Source: Pomphorhynchus laevis
Lineage: Eukaryota; Acanthocephala; Palaeacanthocephala; Echinorhynchida; Pomphorhynchidae
DNA: 64,000 bases
Direction: 5' to 3'
Assembly (NCBI GenBank): GCA_012934845.2
Contig: WNNJ02001662.1
Location: forward strand, 1 to 64,000
The notes under the pieces were generated by a model, which had not been told where the DNA came from, made no database searches, and saw nothing but the letters and a program-made list of their open reading frames with translations. The position numbers and the translations under genes are program-made. Shown one piece after another: positions 10,755-20,630 of this stretch (the stretch's first letter is position 1; each line of letters begins with the position of its first letter).

Positions 10755-11195
10755 TATATTACTATGTTTTCCTCATGAAGAGGCATAAACACCAGTCAGC
10801 ATTCTATATATCCTCATTAGATCAAGAAATAGAACCGAATTATTCTCGCAATGTTCAAAGTCGTTACGTATGGTCAGTCATCCTATGTGTGACGACAAAC
10901 TTCAACAACGGTTTACGCGTTTTGCTCTAACGGAGCTCATCAGTACCGTGACTTTAATAATCATCCATAGGCACCTTAACACACGCTTAAACAATGTCTA
11001 AAGCTCGAAAAACAGAACTAACCTCAATCTGAATCATCAGAGGAAATTTAGCATAAGTTCTGCGCATGGCAGTGCGTATTGCGGTTTAACCATGCATCAG
11101 GCACTAAATTCCCTTAAATAGAAATGCTCTTTTACAGAGACACTTTAATATGTACAAATATATAAAATATAATTTGTTGTTACAACTGCCCTGGG
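10755..11195 (-). mobile_element. Penelope-like terminal repeat (pLTR), solo copy
   Basis: From TATGTTTTCCTCATGAAGAGGC to the AATATATAAAATATAATTTG tail this closely matches 29055-29480, which lies next to the Penelope-like element, and (inverted) part of 25.64-25.85 kb. It contains a hammerhead ribozyme-like sequence on the minus strand. No coding sequence is attached, so it is a solo or truncated terminal repeat. Confidence 0.75.
10908..10949 (-). ncRNA. Hammerhead ribozyme relic in Penelope terminal repeat
   Basis: On the minus strand ACGGTA-CTGATGA-GCTC-CGTTA-GAGC is followed by AAAAC in place of the invariant GAAAC, then GCGTA and AACCGT. Stem I (ACGGTA with AACCGT) has one mismatch and stem II (GCTC/GAGC) is intact. 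The G12 position of the catalytic core is changed, so this copy is probably inactive. Two better copies are at 25651-25692 and 29209-29250. Confidence 0.7.
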
Positions 11196-11223
11196 ACACA
11201 CAATAGTGTACTCGTAAATAAAT

Positions 11224-11335
11224 CACTATGTTTTCCTCATGAAGAGGCATAGACACCAAGCAGCATTCTATATATCTTTATTAGATCAAGAAATAGAACC
11301 GAATTTTTCACGCAATATTCAAAGTCGTGATGTAT
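11224..11335 (-). repeat. Partial Penelope-like terminal repeat
   Basis: CTATGTTTTCCTCATGAAGAGGC through CGCAATATTCAAAGTCGTGATGTATG is a second, shortened copy of the left part of the repeat at 10.76 kb, in the same direction. It is fused at about 11335 to the 363-base unit that follows. Confidence 0.7.
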
Positions 11336-12022
11336 GCCTGTGTGACATTGTAAATAAAGGCGTTTCTGACACTTTGCTTAATTGTCTGAGGCTTACGCTC
11401 TTAACCAGATCAAATTGCTGTGCGGACCATTATTAAACCCTAGGCAGAGGTTGTTGCTAAATTGTCGTTGCACTCGTTGGATCCTTAATGGATACGGCAT
11501 GTATAATAGTAGTGCACAGATGTGCTGAGTAAACAACGGTCCAGGATTTCTTACGAAATACGAAATTTGTACTAAATGGTGTTGCTTGATAGACTGGATT
11601 TCGATTCACGACTTTCAGTCACCATGTCACTTCTAGACGACCAATGAGTACCCGGCAACACTGATCAGTAGAATGAAGTACTCACTGGCCGTTTCGGTTG
11701 CATGTGTGACATTGTGAATAAAGGCGTTTCCGACACATTGCTTAATTGTCTGAGGCTTACGTTCTTAACCAGATCGAATTGCTGTGCGGACCATCCTTAA
11801 ACCCTAGGCAGAGGTTGTTGCTGAATTGTCGCTGCACTCGTTGGATCCTTAATGGATACGGCAGGTATAATAGTAATGCACGAATGTGCTGAGTAGACAA
11901 CGGTCCAGGATTTCTTACGAAATACGGAATTTGTACTAAATGGAGTTGCTTGATAGACTGGACTTCGATTCACGACTTTCAGTCACCATGACACTTCTAG
12001 ACGACCAATGAGTACCATCATC
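11336..12022 (-). mobile_element. Two tandem units (about 363 bp) of a retrozyme-like repeat
   Basis: The phrase TGTGTGACATTGTRAATAAAGGCGTTTC begins at about 11338 and again at about 11702, giving a period near 363. Each unit continues through TTGTCTGAGGCTTACG, GCAGAGGTTGTTGCT, GGTCCAGGATTTCTTACG and CACTTCTAGACGACCAATGAGTACC. The second unit stops at 12016 where AT-rich sequence takes over. On the minus strand the unit junction (11631-11701) carries the segments GAAAC, CTGAT.AG and GTC with matching helices, as in hammerhead ribozymes, but permuted. Tandem units of a few hundred bases bearing hammerheads are the hallmark of animal retrozymes; I infer but cannot prove that relationship. Other copies: 9.53, 12.21, 25.5 and 30.85 kb. 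Confidence 0.55.
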
Positions 12023-12148
12023 ATATATATCAAATATAGTCATACATCATATATATGATACTTACAGTCAAGCATCCGAAAGTTTGATCCTCTGGTTGTT
12101 AATTATGGTCTGCATTGCAAATTGTAGAATTTAAGAGCTATCGCCACC

Positions 12149-12207
12149 AATAAACGCCACCAATGGCGTTTATTCACCATTGTGAATAAACGTTTTTATT
12201 CACAATG
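12149..12207. repeat. Two adjacent perfect hairpins
   Basis: AATAAACGCCA-CCAA-TGGCGTTTATT (12149-12174; 11-bp arms) is followed at once by CATTGTGAATAAA-CGTT-TTTATTCACAATG (12178-12207; 13-bp arms). The arm sequence is taken from the retrozyme-like unit (ATTGTGAATAAAGGCG). They probably arose by snap-back copying at the end of that repeat. Confidence 0.75.
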
Positions 12208-12210
12208 TCA

Positions 12211-12280
12211 CACAGGCAACCGAAACGGCGAGTAAGTACTTCATTCTACTGATGAGTGTTGCCGGGTACTCAGGACTTCG
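12211..12280 (+). repeat. Retrozyme-like core fragment
   Basis: CAGGCAACCGAAACGGCGAG then CATTCTACTGATGAGTGTTGCCGGGTACTCAGG matches the core of the 363-base family, but the third segment (GTCGTCTAGAAG) is missing where the Penelope coding remnant begins. Confidence 0.6.
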
Positions 12281-12815
12281 ATACTGTGTTTCTGGCACAT
12301 ACACATGTAAATCTAAAAATGTGATTCACCTGGATGAATGCTTGGGCTGTGATGCGCAATACATTGGTCAAAGAAGCACTCAGTATAATATAAAAGCGAG
12401 CAATCGACGAAGGGACATATTAATAAAACGACTAACTAACTTTAGACGGTGTAGTAGCTCACATAGTCGATCATCCAGACCATCACATGAAAGTAACAAT
12501 CATTAAAGGCACGATTGAGAATAACCGCATTCGCAAATCAAGAGAAGCATTCGGGATTGAGCAATTTATGTGCGATAAATCATTAAACGAGAATGAACAT
12601 CTTTTTGGACTTCTTTAATGATTGAAATTTCCTGAAAGCCCACCACTATCATTAAGAATTTTGTGTTTTCGCTTATTAAATAGATTCTTCCAGAAATGTA
12701 GTATATTTGCAGTGTGCAGCCATAAATAACTGTGATAACTGAAGAAGTCATAGTGTCGAAACGTTTTTACCAAATTTATTGATATCTATTAAATAAACGT
12801 ACTCGTTTGACTAGT
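12280..12815 (+). mobile_element. Penelope-like 3' fragment with GIY-YIG endonuclease remnant
   Basis: The frame starting near 12265 reads CKSKNVIHLDECLGCDAQYI then GQRSTQYNIKASNRRRDI, the N-terminal half of a GIY-YIG domain (a degraded VYL..C..C..QYIGQT). After a frame change it continues with DHHMKVTIIKGTIENNRIRK SREAFGIEQF as single-frame pieces, ending with NENEHLFGLL near 12617. Penelope-like elements of the classical type carry this domain at the C-terminus. The 3' sequence GAAGAAGTCATAGTGTCGAAACG (12741-12765) follows. No RT remains. Confidence 0.75.
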
Positions 12816-13305
12816 TCTACATTATAATAATTTTATATAAATATATCTCTATATATTAAAATCAGATACACCATCAAAGGCGACAGAACTTTACGAACTA
12901 AACGAACTAAACGTTTCGGACTTACGATATTATATATATTAAAGTCTTTATAACACGAGCTGCCATCCGGGGTCATTTTAAGACGCTTTTATATTTAATC
13001 TAACTGAATTAAATTAATAAAACCGGCAAAAGGCAACTTTTTTCGGTTTTATTATATATATTATTATATTGTATATTATTAAAATTATTATATTATTGAA
13101 ATATTATATAGGAAACAATATATAATAATATTTACAAATATAGTAATATATATTTAATAATAAAATATTTTATAAAAAATGTAAATGTATGGAAATTTTT
13201 ATTTACACATTAATTTATAAATTCAAAAAAATTTCGATTGATGCGTTCCCAATAACTTAATATCTGCAAATTAAGTTTAAAATTCTTATTTTTGCGAGGT
13301 TTTTG
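12815..13305. other. AT-rich, no gene seen
   Basis: Very AT-rich with TATA-type runs. It presumably includes the 5' part or an intron of the gene that follows, but no exon can be recognised. Confidence 0.4.
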
Positions 13306-13311
13306 TTTTAG

Positions 13312-13705
13312 TGCATTAAACCTCCATCATGTACGACAGTCGGAAGCCGCTTCAGATTTACTCGCATTCGAACGTCGTCTTACTGACATAGTAACATACT
13401 CAAGACGAACATCCTTTCGATGGAAAATTGCCTTTGTATCTCTTGTTGTTGGTACCGTCATCACCGGATGGTTTTGGATGATCGACCTGAAAACTGATCA
13501 TTTATCTATAATTACTTCTCTTAACATTCATTGGCCATTTACTGCATCAACTTCATTACTAATGGTATCACTCGTATTTGGTATTCATAATCGCTGTTCA
13601 ATACATTCATCAATAGTTGAGCGAAGTCGAGAAGTTCTAGGCCAATTTAATTTATACTGTGATGCGAATGGACGCTTGATTCTGTTACCTGTTAGTGTTC
13701 AATGA
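13312..13705 (+). CDS. CNEP1R1: Nuclear envelope phosphatase-regulatory subunit 1-like protein, last exon
   Basis: The translation contains SDLLAFERRLTDIVTYSRR, two hydrophobic segments (KIAFVSLVVGTVITGWFWMI and TASTSLLMVSLVFGIH) and the ending YCDANGRLILLPV. This is the layout of CNEP1R1/TMEM188, a two-membrane-segment protein of about 125 residues (LKAFERRLTE ... CDDTGKLILKPR in vertebrates) that partners the phosphatase CTDNEP1 on the nuclear envelope/ER to control lipin. The exon probably starts after TTTTGTTTTAG (AG at 13310-13311) or after GTACGACAG (13339). There is no in-frame ATG, so the start codon lies in an upstream exon not identified. A stop follows at 13703 and AATAAA at 13881. 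The remaining protein appears complete and unbroken. Confidence 0.85.
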
Positions 13706-13880
13706 GCAACAAAATTGTAAAATTATCACATATTAAATTACCGAACATTTATTTGCTTGAGATAGCGATGTCTTTGAAAATTATGATACAAAAGTTACTG
13801 TAATATACACGATCTGAGATGATCACGGCGATTATTATTAAACTTTCAATATGATGACATTATGTGTTTGTTCATTTATT

Positions 13881-13886
13881 AATAAA
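13881..13886 (+). terminator. Polyadenylation signal of CNEP1R1-like gene
   Basis: AATAAA lies 176 bases after the stop codon of the CNEP1R1-like exon and is the first such hexamer in a plausible place. Confidence 0.5.
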
Positions 13887-13889
13887 GTT

Positions 13890-14240
13890 AAATGATTCAC
13901 TTTGATTCACTGCTAATAAACAGCATATAATTTATGTAAGCCTGCCTGTCATTTTCTTGGAAGAAATTGAAAAGCTTTACGCTTTTAAAAATTATTAAGA
14001 AAACTATATGTAGATCATCGGTTTTATTTTCAAATCAATCTCAATTTGATTGACGATTTATTTTTATACCAAGTCGTATAAAATTGCAAATTTTTGCATT
14101 TAAATGTGTCAATGATACCCCCGATATAATATTAATTAAAATAATTATTTAATTATTAATTAAAATAATTAATTAATTATTAATTAATAATATTATTAAT
14201 ACTAAAAATATTATAAATAATAATTATTAATAATGGAGAC
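13890..14240. other. AT-rich, no gene seen
   Basis: Intergenic AT-rich sequence, ending in TTAATTA repeats just before the truncated LINE at 14.24 kb. Confidence 0.5.
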
Positions 14241-14244
14241 ATTT

Positions 14245-16300
14245 TCTTACATCATTTGGTAATAGTTCTTACCTTCTAGCCGACAAGATATGTGAATTCG
14301 CAATTAAGATATCGACTGAATCTATTGAGCCATCCCTTCTGCAGGCATATACGGTAAGCCGTTTAATACCATTAAACAAGATGCCTGGTGTCAGACCAAT
14401 TGGAATTGGTGAGGTAATGAGAAGAATAGTTGGTCGTGCTTTGCTTTTACGCATCAAAAATGATCTGACAGCAGTCTGTGGGAGTTTTCAACTATGCGCT
14501 GGACAACGATGTGGTACCGAAATCGCTGTCCATTCAGTCCGAACAGCGTTTGAAAAATCGGCCGACAATTGTGTGCTATTGTTAGATGCAAGAAACGCAT
14601 TTAATTGTGTTAACAGAGAAATGGCTCTAACAAACATGAAATATATATGTCCAGCTTTATCGACGATATTAAATAACACGTATGGGCAACCATCAATTCT
14701 TACTGTCGATAATATAACGCTATTGTCGGCTGAAGGATTCACACAAGGGGATCCACTGACCATGGCTGCTTACGCTGCTGCATCAATGTCCCTAATTGAC
14801 AGATTTAGTAAGATTGCACCTGGAGCTATCCACTGTTGGTACGCAGACGATGGAGCATGTGTCGGAAAAATCGATGACCTCTTAAAAGTGTGGGAATGTG
14901 TCAAGCAGTTTGGCCCGAATTATGGATACTTTGTAAATCCTACAAAATGCACGTTTCTCACACACGACGTAGAGCTGGGGACTAATCTAAAGCGATTTGC
15001 AGACGATGCCGTACCTATACATAAAGATGGTGCCAAATACCTAGGAAGCTTTATAGGTATCGGCGAATACGTGAAGTCACGAGTTAAAGAAACGGTCAAC
15101 GATTGGAACAAGTCACTTGATCAGCTTCATTAGATTGCATCAATCAACGCGTTCTCGGCTAATATTCTATTGACAAAGGCATATCAACACCAACAGACTT
15201 ATATATTCAGAACTTGCAAAACCACAAACAGTTGGTTTGAAAGCTTTAGTTCGCGGCTGTTCGAGCACTTATTACCTCATATGTTAGGTACCGGACCGAT
15301 TGGAGAGGAAGATAGAATACTAATTACACTTCCGTTCAAATTTGGTGGACTCGGAATTTATAACCCAACCGAAAGAGGAAATGTGGATTACGTGAACTCG
15401 TTAAAGATGTTTGAGCTTAATAGGAATAGCTGTCAAAATTCTGTTCTTCTGGATAATCGACGAGATTTGCTGAGCCAAATCCGACATTCCAATTTTAGCA
15501 GATGGGCTCATATTTCATCAGGTCTCATCCAATCCTCGGAGAGGGATCTTGCTTCGATTCTTAAAAACGCCAATACAACTGGAGCGTCGTCATGGCTGAA
15601 TCCAGCGTATGACCTAGCGGGTACATTTCTAACTTCGAGGGAGTTTCAAGACGCTGTTGCAGTACGATATGGCTGGCAACCAAACTCAATGGCAAATAAG
15701 TGCCCTTGTGGTGCCGGATTTGATATTATGCATGCCCTGTCATGCCCGACTGGAGGATTTAATTTTGTCCGTCACAATATTGTAATCGATGAAATATCTA
15801 AATGTTTAAGCACGTTTTGTAAGTGCGTAATAAAAGAACCCCAACTTAATCCTGTACCTCAATCTATTGAATTCGATAACAATACAACATCGCGAGATAG
15901 AGATGCAAGGGCAGATATTTCTTGCAACGGCCTATTTGGAATTGCTACGGACCGGTCCTTCATGGATATATGCGTTTTTACCTCTTTGGCTCCGTCGTAC
16001 TCTCTATCAAGAATATCAGACCCCTTCAAATACCACGAAAATCGCAAAAATGCAAAATATAATGAACGAATAGTGAAAGTCGAGCATGCATCCTTTCACC
16101 CGATTATATTATCGACCACAGGAGGGATGGGTCCGACAACGAACGCTGTACTGAAACAAATATCAAGTCAGATAAGTTAAGATCAAGGATTTTAACCCTT
16201 ATTGCAAAGGCTGTCTCAATGTCAATAAGGATGAAACCTTACGCATGTCAGAAAGCAACAACCAATGATCACACAAAATCACAAATAACGTTTTAAGTTT
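14245..16300 (+). mobile_element. R2-superfamily-like LINE (RT plus restriction-like endonuclease), 5'-truncated
   Basis: The element begins abruptly in an RT N-terminal region and ends with a 3' UTR of about 150 bases and an A run (16365-16372). It holds one long frame (14258-16180). 5' truncation and a 3' A-rich end are typical of LINE insertion. A different R2-like family occupies 33.7 and 45.4 kb. There is no APE endonuclease; the nuclease is at the C-terminus. Confidence 0.8.
14258..16180 (+). pseudogene. Reverse transcriptase/restriction-like endonuclease ORF with a single in-frame stop
   Basis: The frame reads MPGVRPIGIGEVMRRIVGRA, LLLDARNAFNCVNR, GFTQGDPLTMAAYA and CWYADDGACVGKID, which are RT fingers and palm blocks with the catalytic YADD at 14840-14851. 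One TAG (15131-15133) interrupts it; reading resumes in the same frame with IASINAFSANILLTKAYQ. The second half contains LPFKFGGLGIYNP, a zinc cluster CPCGAGFDIMHALSCPTGGF with a later RHN (15710-15780), and ARADISCNGLF ... SFMDICVF, consistent with the PD-(D/E)XK endonuclease of R2-type LINEs. Stop at 16178. The single stop makes this a relatively recent loss. The clade within the RLE elements is not certain. Confidence 0.8.
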
Positions 16301-16309
16301 AATAGTGAT

Positions 16310-18035
16310 AATAATATAAGAGCCCATTTGCGGGTAACCCGTAAATTGTAATTGTATGTTTTGATTAAAAAAAATATTAATAATAATATTATTTTATTAA
16401 TAATAATTAATAAAATTATTAAATAATAATATTAAATAATAATAATTAATAATTAATAATAATTAATAAAATTTATTATAATTATTAATTTATTATTTAT
16501 TATAATACATGTTATCTAAAATACATAGGCAGAACTTGATGCGGCTAACCGATTTACAAAGTTTGTAAATTGCATAATAAAACACTTTGTTACAATTATT
16601 GGATTTTGGATATAGGGTTTGGATTTCTACTATGTAGCCTTGGTTTTCCTCAGGATTTGGTATTTAATTAAAGTATTGATTGAATATATGAAATTAGTTA
16701 TTTTGTAAATTCTAATATAGTTATTAATTAAGAGAAATAATATTTAAAATATAATTAAATATTATTATATTAAAATAATATTTAATAATTTTAGAGAAAA
16801 TATTTATTTAATAAATAAATACGTTAACATATTTTTAAAAATGTTCACATATTTTAAAGTTATTCATATCTTACATGTATTAAATATAATCGTAGTTATA
16901 TAATTTATGTATTATCATATTAAAATACAATTATATATTAAATAAATATAATATTACATATAATAATATATAAAAAAATATATATTAAATATAATATTAA
17001 TATATATAAATATATTATATATAAAAATATAATAATTAATAAACTTTATTAATTCAATACACGGAGGACACTTTTCTGAAATTTTTTTTCTGTAAATAGA
17101 TGAAATACCGTAAAAATTACCTTATAATTGTTAATTTGTAAAAATTACTTTGTATTAAAAGACATGAAATATAATTAAATATTTGCTAAAAATAAATGTT
17201 TATTAAACATAAATTAAAAAATCTTTATTTGTTATAAAAATATTTACACGAAAAAAATATTAAAATCAAAAAGTCGATTATCTAATTGACTTTAGGATTG
17301 ACTTTTATGAAAACAGTTTGACAAAACGACACAAATATAAGGAAATAATTTTTCTGTGTGACTTGTTGAGTTGCCCCTAATCCTATTTTCATCATCAGGT
17401 GGATTGTCCTAATGAATTGCTCTAAATACGAGTTGTCATACACTTCTAATCTTACATTAAAAAATCACAAATGACTTGGCAACTAATATATAAAGCACAT
17501 CCGTTCTTTTCGGTATAGCATTAAATTCACTTTAATTATTTTTTTAATTGGATACAAAAAATCCAAATTTTTGTTATTGTAAATGTATGATAAACTAATC
17601 AAATTGTATATTATGTTCCATTCCTTCAAAAGTATATGTGTAGAAAATAAATCATTATTTTTCCATATTATGTGAAGACTCTTTTCTATTTTATTATCGT
17701 TTAGTAAATGTATTCTATCAGTAAATTAGGAAACAATGGATTACATTTTACTGCGAATTAGATTTTGCAGTAATGAAATTGTATATAAAGTTTGCTTTTA
17801 TAATTTCATTTATAATCTCACTTCTTTAAATAATTGTCCATCAAGCTTAAAAAATTTAAAATATAAAAAATTTACTGAAATATATTTGGTACTTCTTTTG
17901 TAAAAGAATTTTAAGATACAGCTCGCTATAAAATGTATCAACATTTAAGTTATTGAGATAAACCTAGGATAATCTAAAATGTTTTTAGTTTTTTATTAAC
18001 TTTTTTTATTTTCATCGTGGAATGCAATTAGCGAT
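16310..18035. other. Long AT-rich intergenic region
   Basis: Dominated by TTAATA/ATTAT simple sequence (16370-17050), then ordinary AT-rich DNA. No coding or RNA feature was recognised. It presumably includes the promoter or first exon/intron of the downstream pseudouridine synthase gene. Confidence 0.5.
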
Positions 18036-18121
18036 TATTGGCTTCATTTAATTTAAATGAAATTAATGTAAATTACACGGTATTGGCCAAAATCAAAGAT
18101 TTTTTAACAAATGTTGAAATT

Positions 18122-18139
18122 TGCTCTTTCTCTCGTAGA
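18122..18139 (+). promoter_or_regulatory. Splice-acceptor-like tract just before the RPUSD2 start codon
   Basis: A pyrimidine-rich run TGCTCTTTCTCTCGTAG ends at 18138, and the presumed start codon begins at 18140. It is a good 3' splice site. Either a 5' UTR intron ends here or a spliced leader is added here; the sequence alone cannot tell which. Confidence 0.5.
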
Positions 18140-19441
18140 ATGAAAATTGAACGACAAATTAAGCGTATTCTTAATAGGATTCTTTACAAAGTTGACGTTT
18201 CTTTGAAAAGAAAATTTGCTGAGGTAGATCTTGAAAGTAGTCGGGAAATCGATGAAATCGATCAAAGAATTAAAGAAATACCAAAAAAGCGACAACATCT
18301 TCCCGATGCCACAAACCTATCGGACTACTATTTCGAAAATGGGCTACGAAAAGTATATCCTTATTGGTACACGTACACAGCAGTGGCGAAGCAACGGTGG
18401 ATCGGTAAATCAATTCATGAACTTTATTCCACTGAATTTCGTCGATGTACAATTGATGGATCCTTAAGCGATCGCTTTGAAAGCGGACGTATTAAAGTTA
18501 ATGGTAAAATAGTTACAGGGGATTATTACATACGAGAGCATGATGTAATAACGCATTTAGTTCACAGACATGAACGCTTTGTTCTTGATCGTCCATTGAA
18601 GATCCAAAATGAAACCAGAGATTTCATCGTTCTGAATAAACCGTCTTCAATTCCTGTCCATCCATGTGGACGATATTTTCTTAACACCATAACTGGTATA
18701 CTGGCCAAAGAACACCGTTTAAGTAGCGTAAAACTAGTTCATAGACTTGATCGAGAAACAAGCGGTCTGTTATTACTAGCTAAGTCTAAATCTGCGGCAA
18801 ATTGGGCAGAACATCTTATTTCTTCTAGATGCGTTGTAAAGCGATATATTTGCATGATCGACGGCATACTCGATAAGGAGATTGAAGTAAACCAACCAAT
18901 AAAGGTTCTGTCATATAAACATGGTATATGTCGAATTGAAAGGGAATCAGGTGAGAACGGAAGTAAAAGCGCAAAAACACTGTTTCGTCCTTACACATCT
19001 ATGTCATCAAATATAGTCGAGTGTTTACCTGAAACAGGACGTATGCATCAAATTCGTGTACATCTTCAGTCAATTGGACTTCCGGTTATCGGTGATGATC
19101 TTTATTCGAATAAACACATGTGGGGTGATAAAAACGGATTGAATGGGGATTATTGTGGTCGAACAGATGATGATATTATTGCGAAATTCAATGAACTTCA
19201 TAGCTATGAAAAATATGTATTAAAAGAAAACAGTGCAAGCAAATCCAGTTTAGGTGATGATCGATTTGACAATGATTGCTTCGAGTGCACACATTCATTC
19301 ACTGAGCCAGAAAAAAGCAAAATGGAAATTAAGCTTCACGCGTTGTCATATACTTTTAATGACCCTGCGACAAATAAGAAAACTGTATTTACGTGCCCCT
19401 TACCAGATTGGGCGATTACAAACTGTGGCCATTCCGATTGA
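18140..19441 (+). CDS. RPUSD2: RNA pseudouridine synthase, RluA family (RPUSD2-like)
   Basis: 433 residues from the ATG at 18140. An S4-like segment (SGRIKVNGKIVTGDYYIREHD) precedes the RluA catalytic domain: DFIVLNKPSSIPVHPCGRYF, then VHRLDRETSGLLLLAKS with the catalytic Asp at 18749-18751, and ETGRMHQIRVHLQSIGLPVI GDD as separate adjacent motifs near 19030-19100. This matches eukaryotic RPUSD2 / yeast Pus9-Rib2, which convert uridine to pseudouridine in RNA. The same frame stays open upstream to 18038 but has no ATG there. CTCTTTCTCTCGTAG ends one base before the ATG, so an intron or a trans-splice site may lie there. The gene is otherwise uninterrupted. Its base composition is less AT-rich than its flanks. 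The far C-terminus (TVFTCPLPDWAI) is typical of the subfamily. Confidence 0.9.
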   Translation: MKIERQIKRILNRILYKVDVSLKRKFAEVDLESSREIDEIDQRIKEIPKKRQHLPDATNLSDYYFENGLRKVYPYWYTYTAVAKQRWIGKSIHELYSTEFRRCTIDGSLSDRFESGRIKVNGKIVTGDYYIREHDVITHLVHRHERFVLDRPLKIQNETRDFIVLNKPSSIPVHPCGRYFLNTITGILAKEHRLSSVKLVHRLDRETSGLLLLAKSKSAANWAEHLISSRCVVKRYICMIDGILDKEIEVNQPIKVLSYKHGICRIERESGENGSKSAKTLFRPYTSMSSNIVECLPETGRMHQIRVHLQSIGLPVIGDDLYSNKHMWGDKNGLNGDYCGRTDDDIIAKFNELHSYEKYVLKENSASKSSLGDDRFDNDCFECTHSFTEPEKSKMEIKLHALSYTFNDPATNKKTVFTCPLPDWAITNCGHSD

Positions 19442-19515
19442 TAAAGATTTAAATTCCGTATAAATTTTGTTTCGAGAATTGCTTTTGTATATGTCTAATG
19501 CCTAAAACAAAAATT

Positions 19516-19521
19516 AATAAA
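19516..19521 (+). terminator. Polyadenylation signal of RPUSD2-like gene
   Basis: AATAAA lies 75 bases after the stop codon. Confidence 0.6.
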
Positions 19522-19664
19522 GATTTTCTTAAAAAATAACAACCAATAACTAAAAGCATAACATAGAAAAAGCAGAGTACAACATATAACTTCCTTTCTT
19601 GCTTACATTCAAGTTTAATTTTCAGTCTTCTGCTTCTTTCTTAAGCCTTACGGCCTTAAATCAA

Positions 19665-19800
19665 TAGGTATCTGAGCCCTCGGCCGCACTAGCGCGCTGC
19701 CTTCTGATTGAACCAATCGGATGTCTCATCCCCCCAAAGAGTCCAGTCGAGGCGGATTATGGTCGGTAATCTCGAGATGAGGAGATAATTGCACTTAGTA
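19665..19800 (-). repeat. SINE-like GC-rich repeat, copy 2
   Basis: On the minus strand it reads CATAATCCGCCTCGACTGGA, then GGGGGGATGAGACATCCG, ATTGGTTCAATCAGAAGGC and GAGGGCTCAGATACC. The same blocks occur at 2.62, 19.9 and 50.9 kb. GGTTCAATC is B-box-like. It sits in AT-rich DNA downstream of the RPUSD2-like gene. Confidence 0.6.
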
Positions 19801-19911
19801 TTTCTCTGTTGACTTTAATTTCACTTTTTATATCTTTTTTAACTTCTTGAAAGTTAAACAAGAAGTTTAAAGTTACACAACTTCTTGAAACTTTTTCAAC
19901 ATCTTCACTCA

Positions 19912-20060
19912 GATCCAGATGGATCTGAGCCCCCGGCCCCAACAGCGCGCCATGTTTCGACTGAATCATTCGGGGTCTCTCACCCCATTAAGAGTCAAGT
20001 CGATGCTGACTATGATCTTTAATCTCGAGATGTGGAGCTTGAGAATCCTAGTCTTTGCTC
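19912..20060 (-). repeat. SINE-like GC-rich repeat, copy 3
   Basis: Same family and orientation as the copy about 245 bases upstream: minus strand CATAGTCAGCATCGACTTGACTC as two adjoining blocks, GGGGTGAGAGACCCCGAATG, TTCAGTCGAAACATGGCGCG and GGGGGCTCAGATCC. The tail toward 20060 (CTCAAGCTCCACATCTCGAG) is also shared with copy 2. Confidence 0.6.
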
Positions 20061-20064
20061 CGGG

Positions 20065-20630
20065 GGAAGTCCTCTGGAGAATACTAATTCCGAGATAGCC
20101 TAAGTACTCCAAAGGCGTACTTGGGTTTAAGCAAAAATAAAAATTTATTACTTTTAATTGCCAGCGTTTGAATGCACAAAATTCGAGTCAAAATTTAAAC
20201 GACAACTTAAATTGCGTTTCCAATTTATAGAATGCATCAAAGGTAAGGCAGCGAAATATGATCGATCTATATAGTTAATTATAGAATATAATTAATTATA
20301 TAGTTAATTAAACATGCGTCGTCTGCATCAAACTTTAGCATGGAAGGAGGTTTTTATTTTATATAATAAAAGTTGATGCACAGCTTGATAACGACTAAGA
20401 CTTAATATTCATCGCACTGTGTTCGTGCAGTGATTGTCTCTAATTAACATCTATTATGAGAGAAAGGTTTTTTGAATGCATTAAACAAAAATAAATAAAA
20501 AACCATTTAAAAATAAATAATTAATAAAGATTTTATTAACAAGTACAATGTTAGATAAAGAATAAACAAAAACTATATGGTCTGAGACAAATTTTCTCTC
20601 TACTAATCCATCGAAATATGCGCATCTCAC
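20065..20630. other. AT-rich, no gene seen apart from a possible exon beyond
   Basis: No repeat or coding motif recognised. If the minus-strand exon at 20631-20768 is real, this is intron or downstream sequence of that gene. Confidence 0.4.

Noticed and set aside
12252-12506. Stand-alone small protein gene with GIY-YIG-like motif
   Set aside because: The frame breaks mid-domain and continues in another frame as a Penelope-like C-terminus; it is an element remnant.
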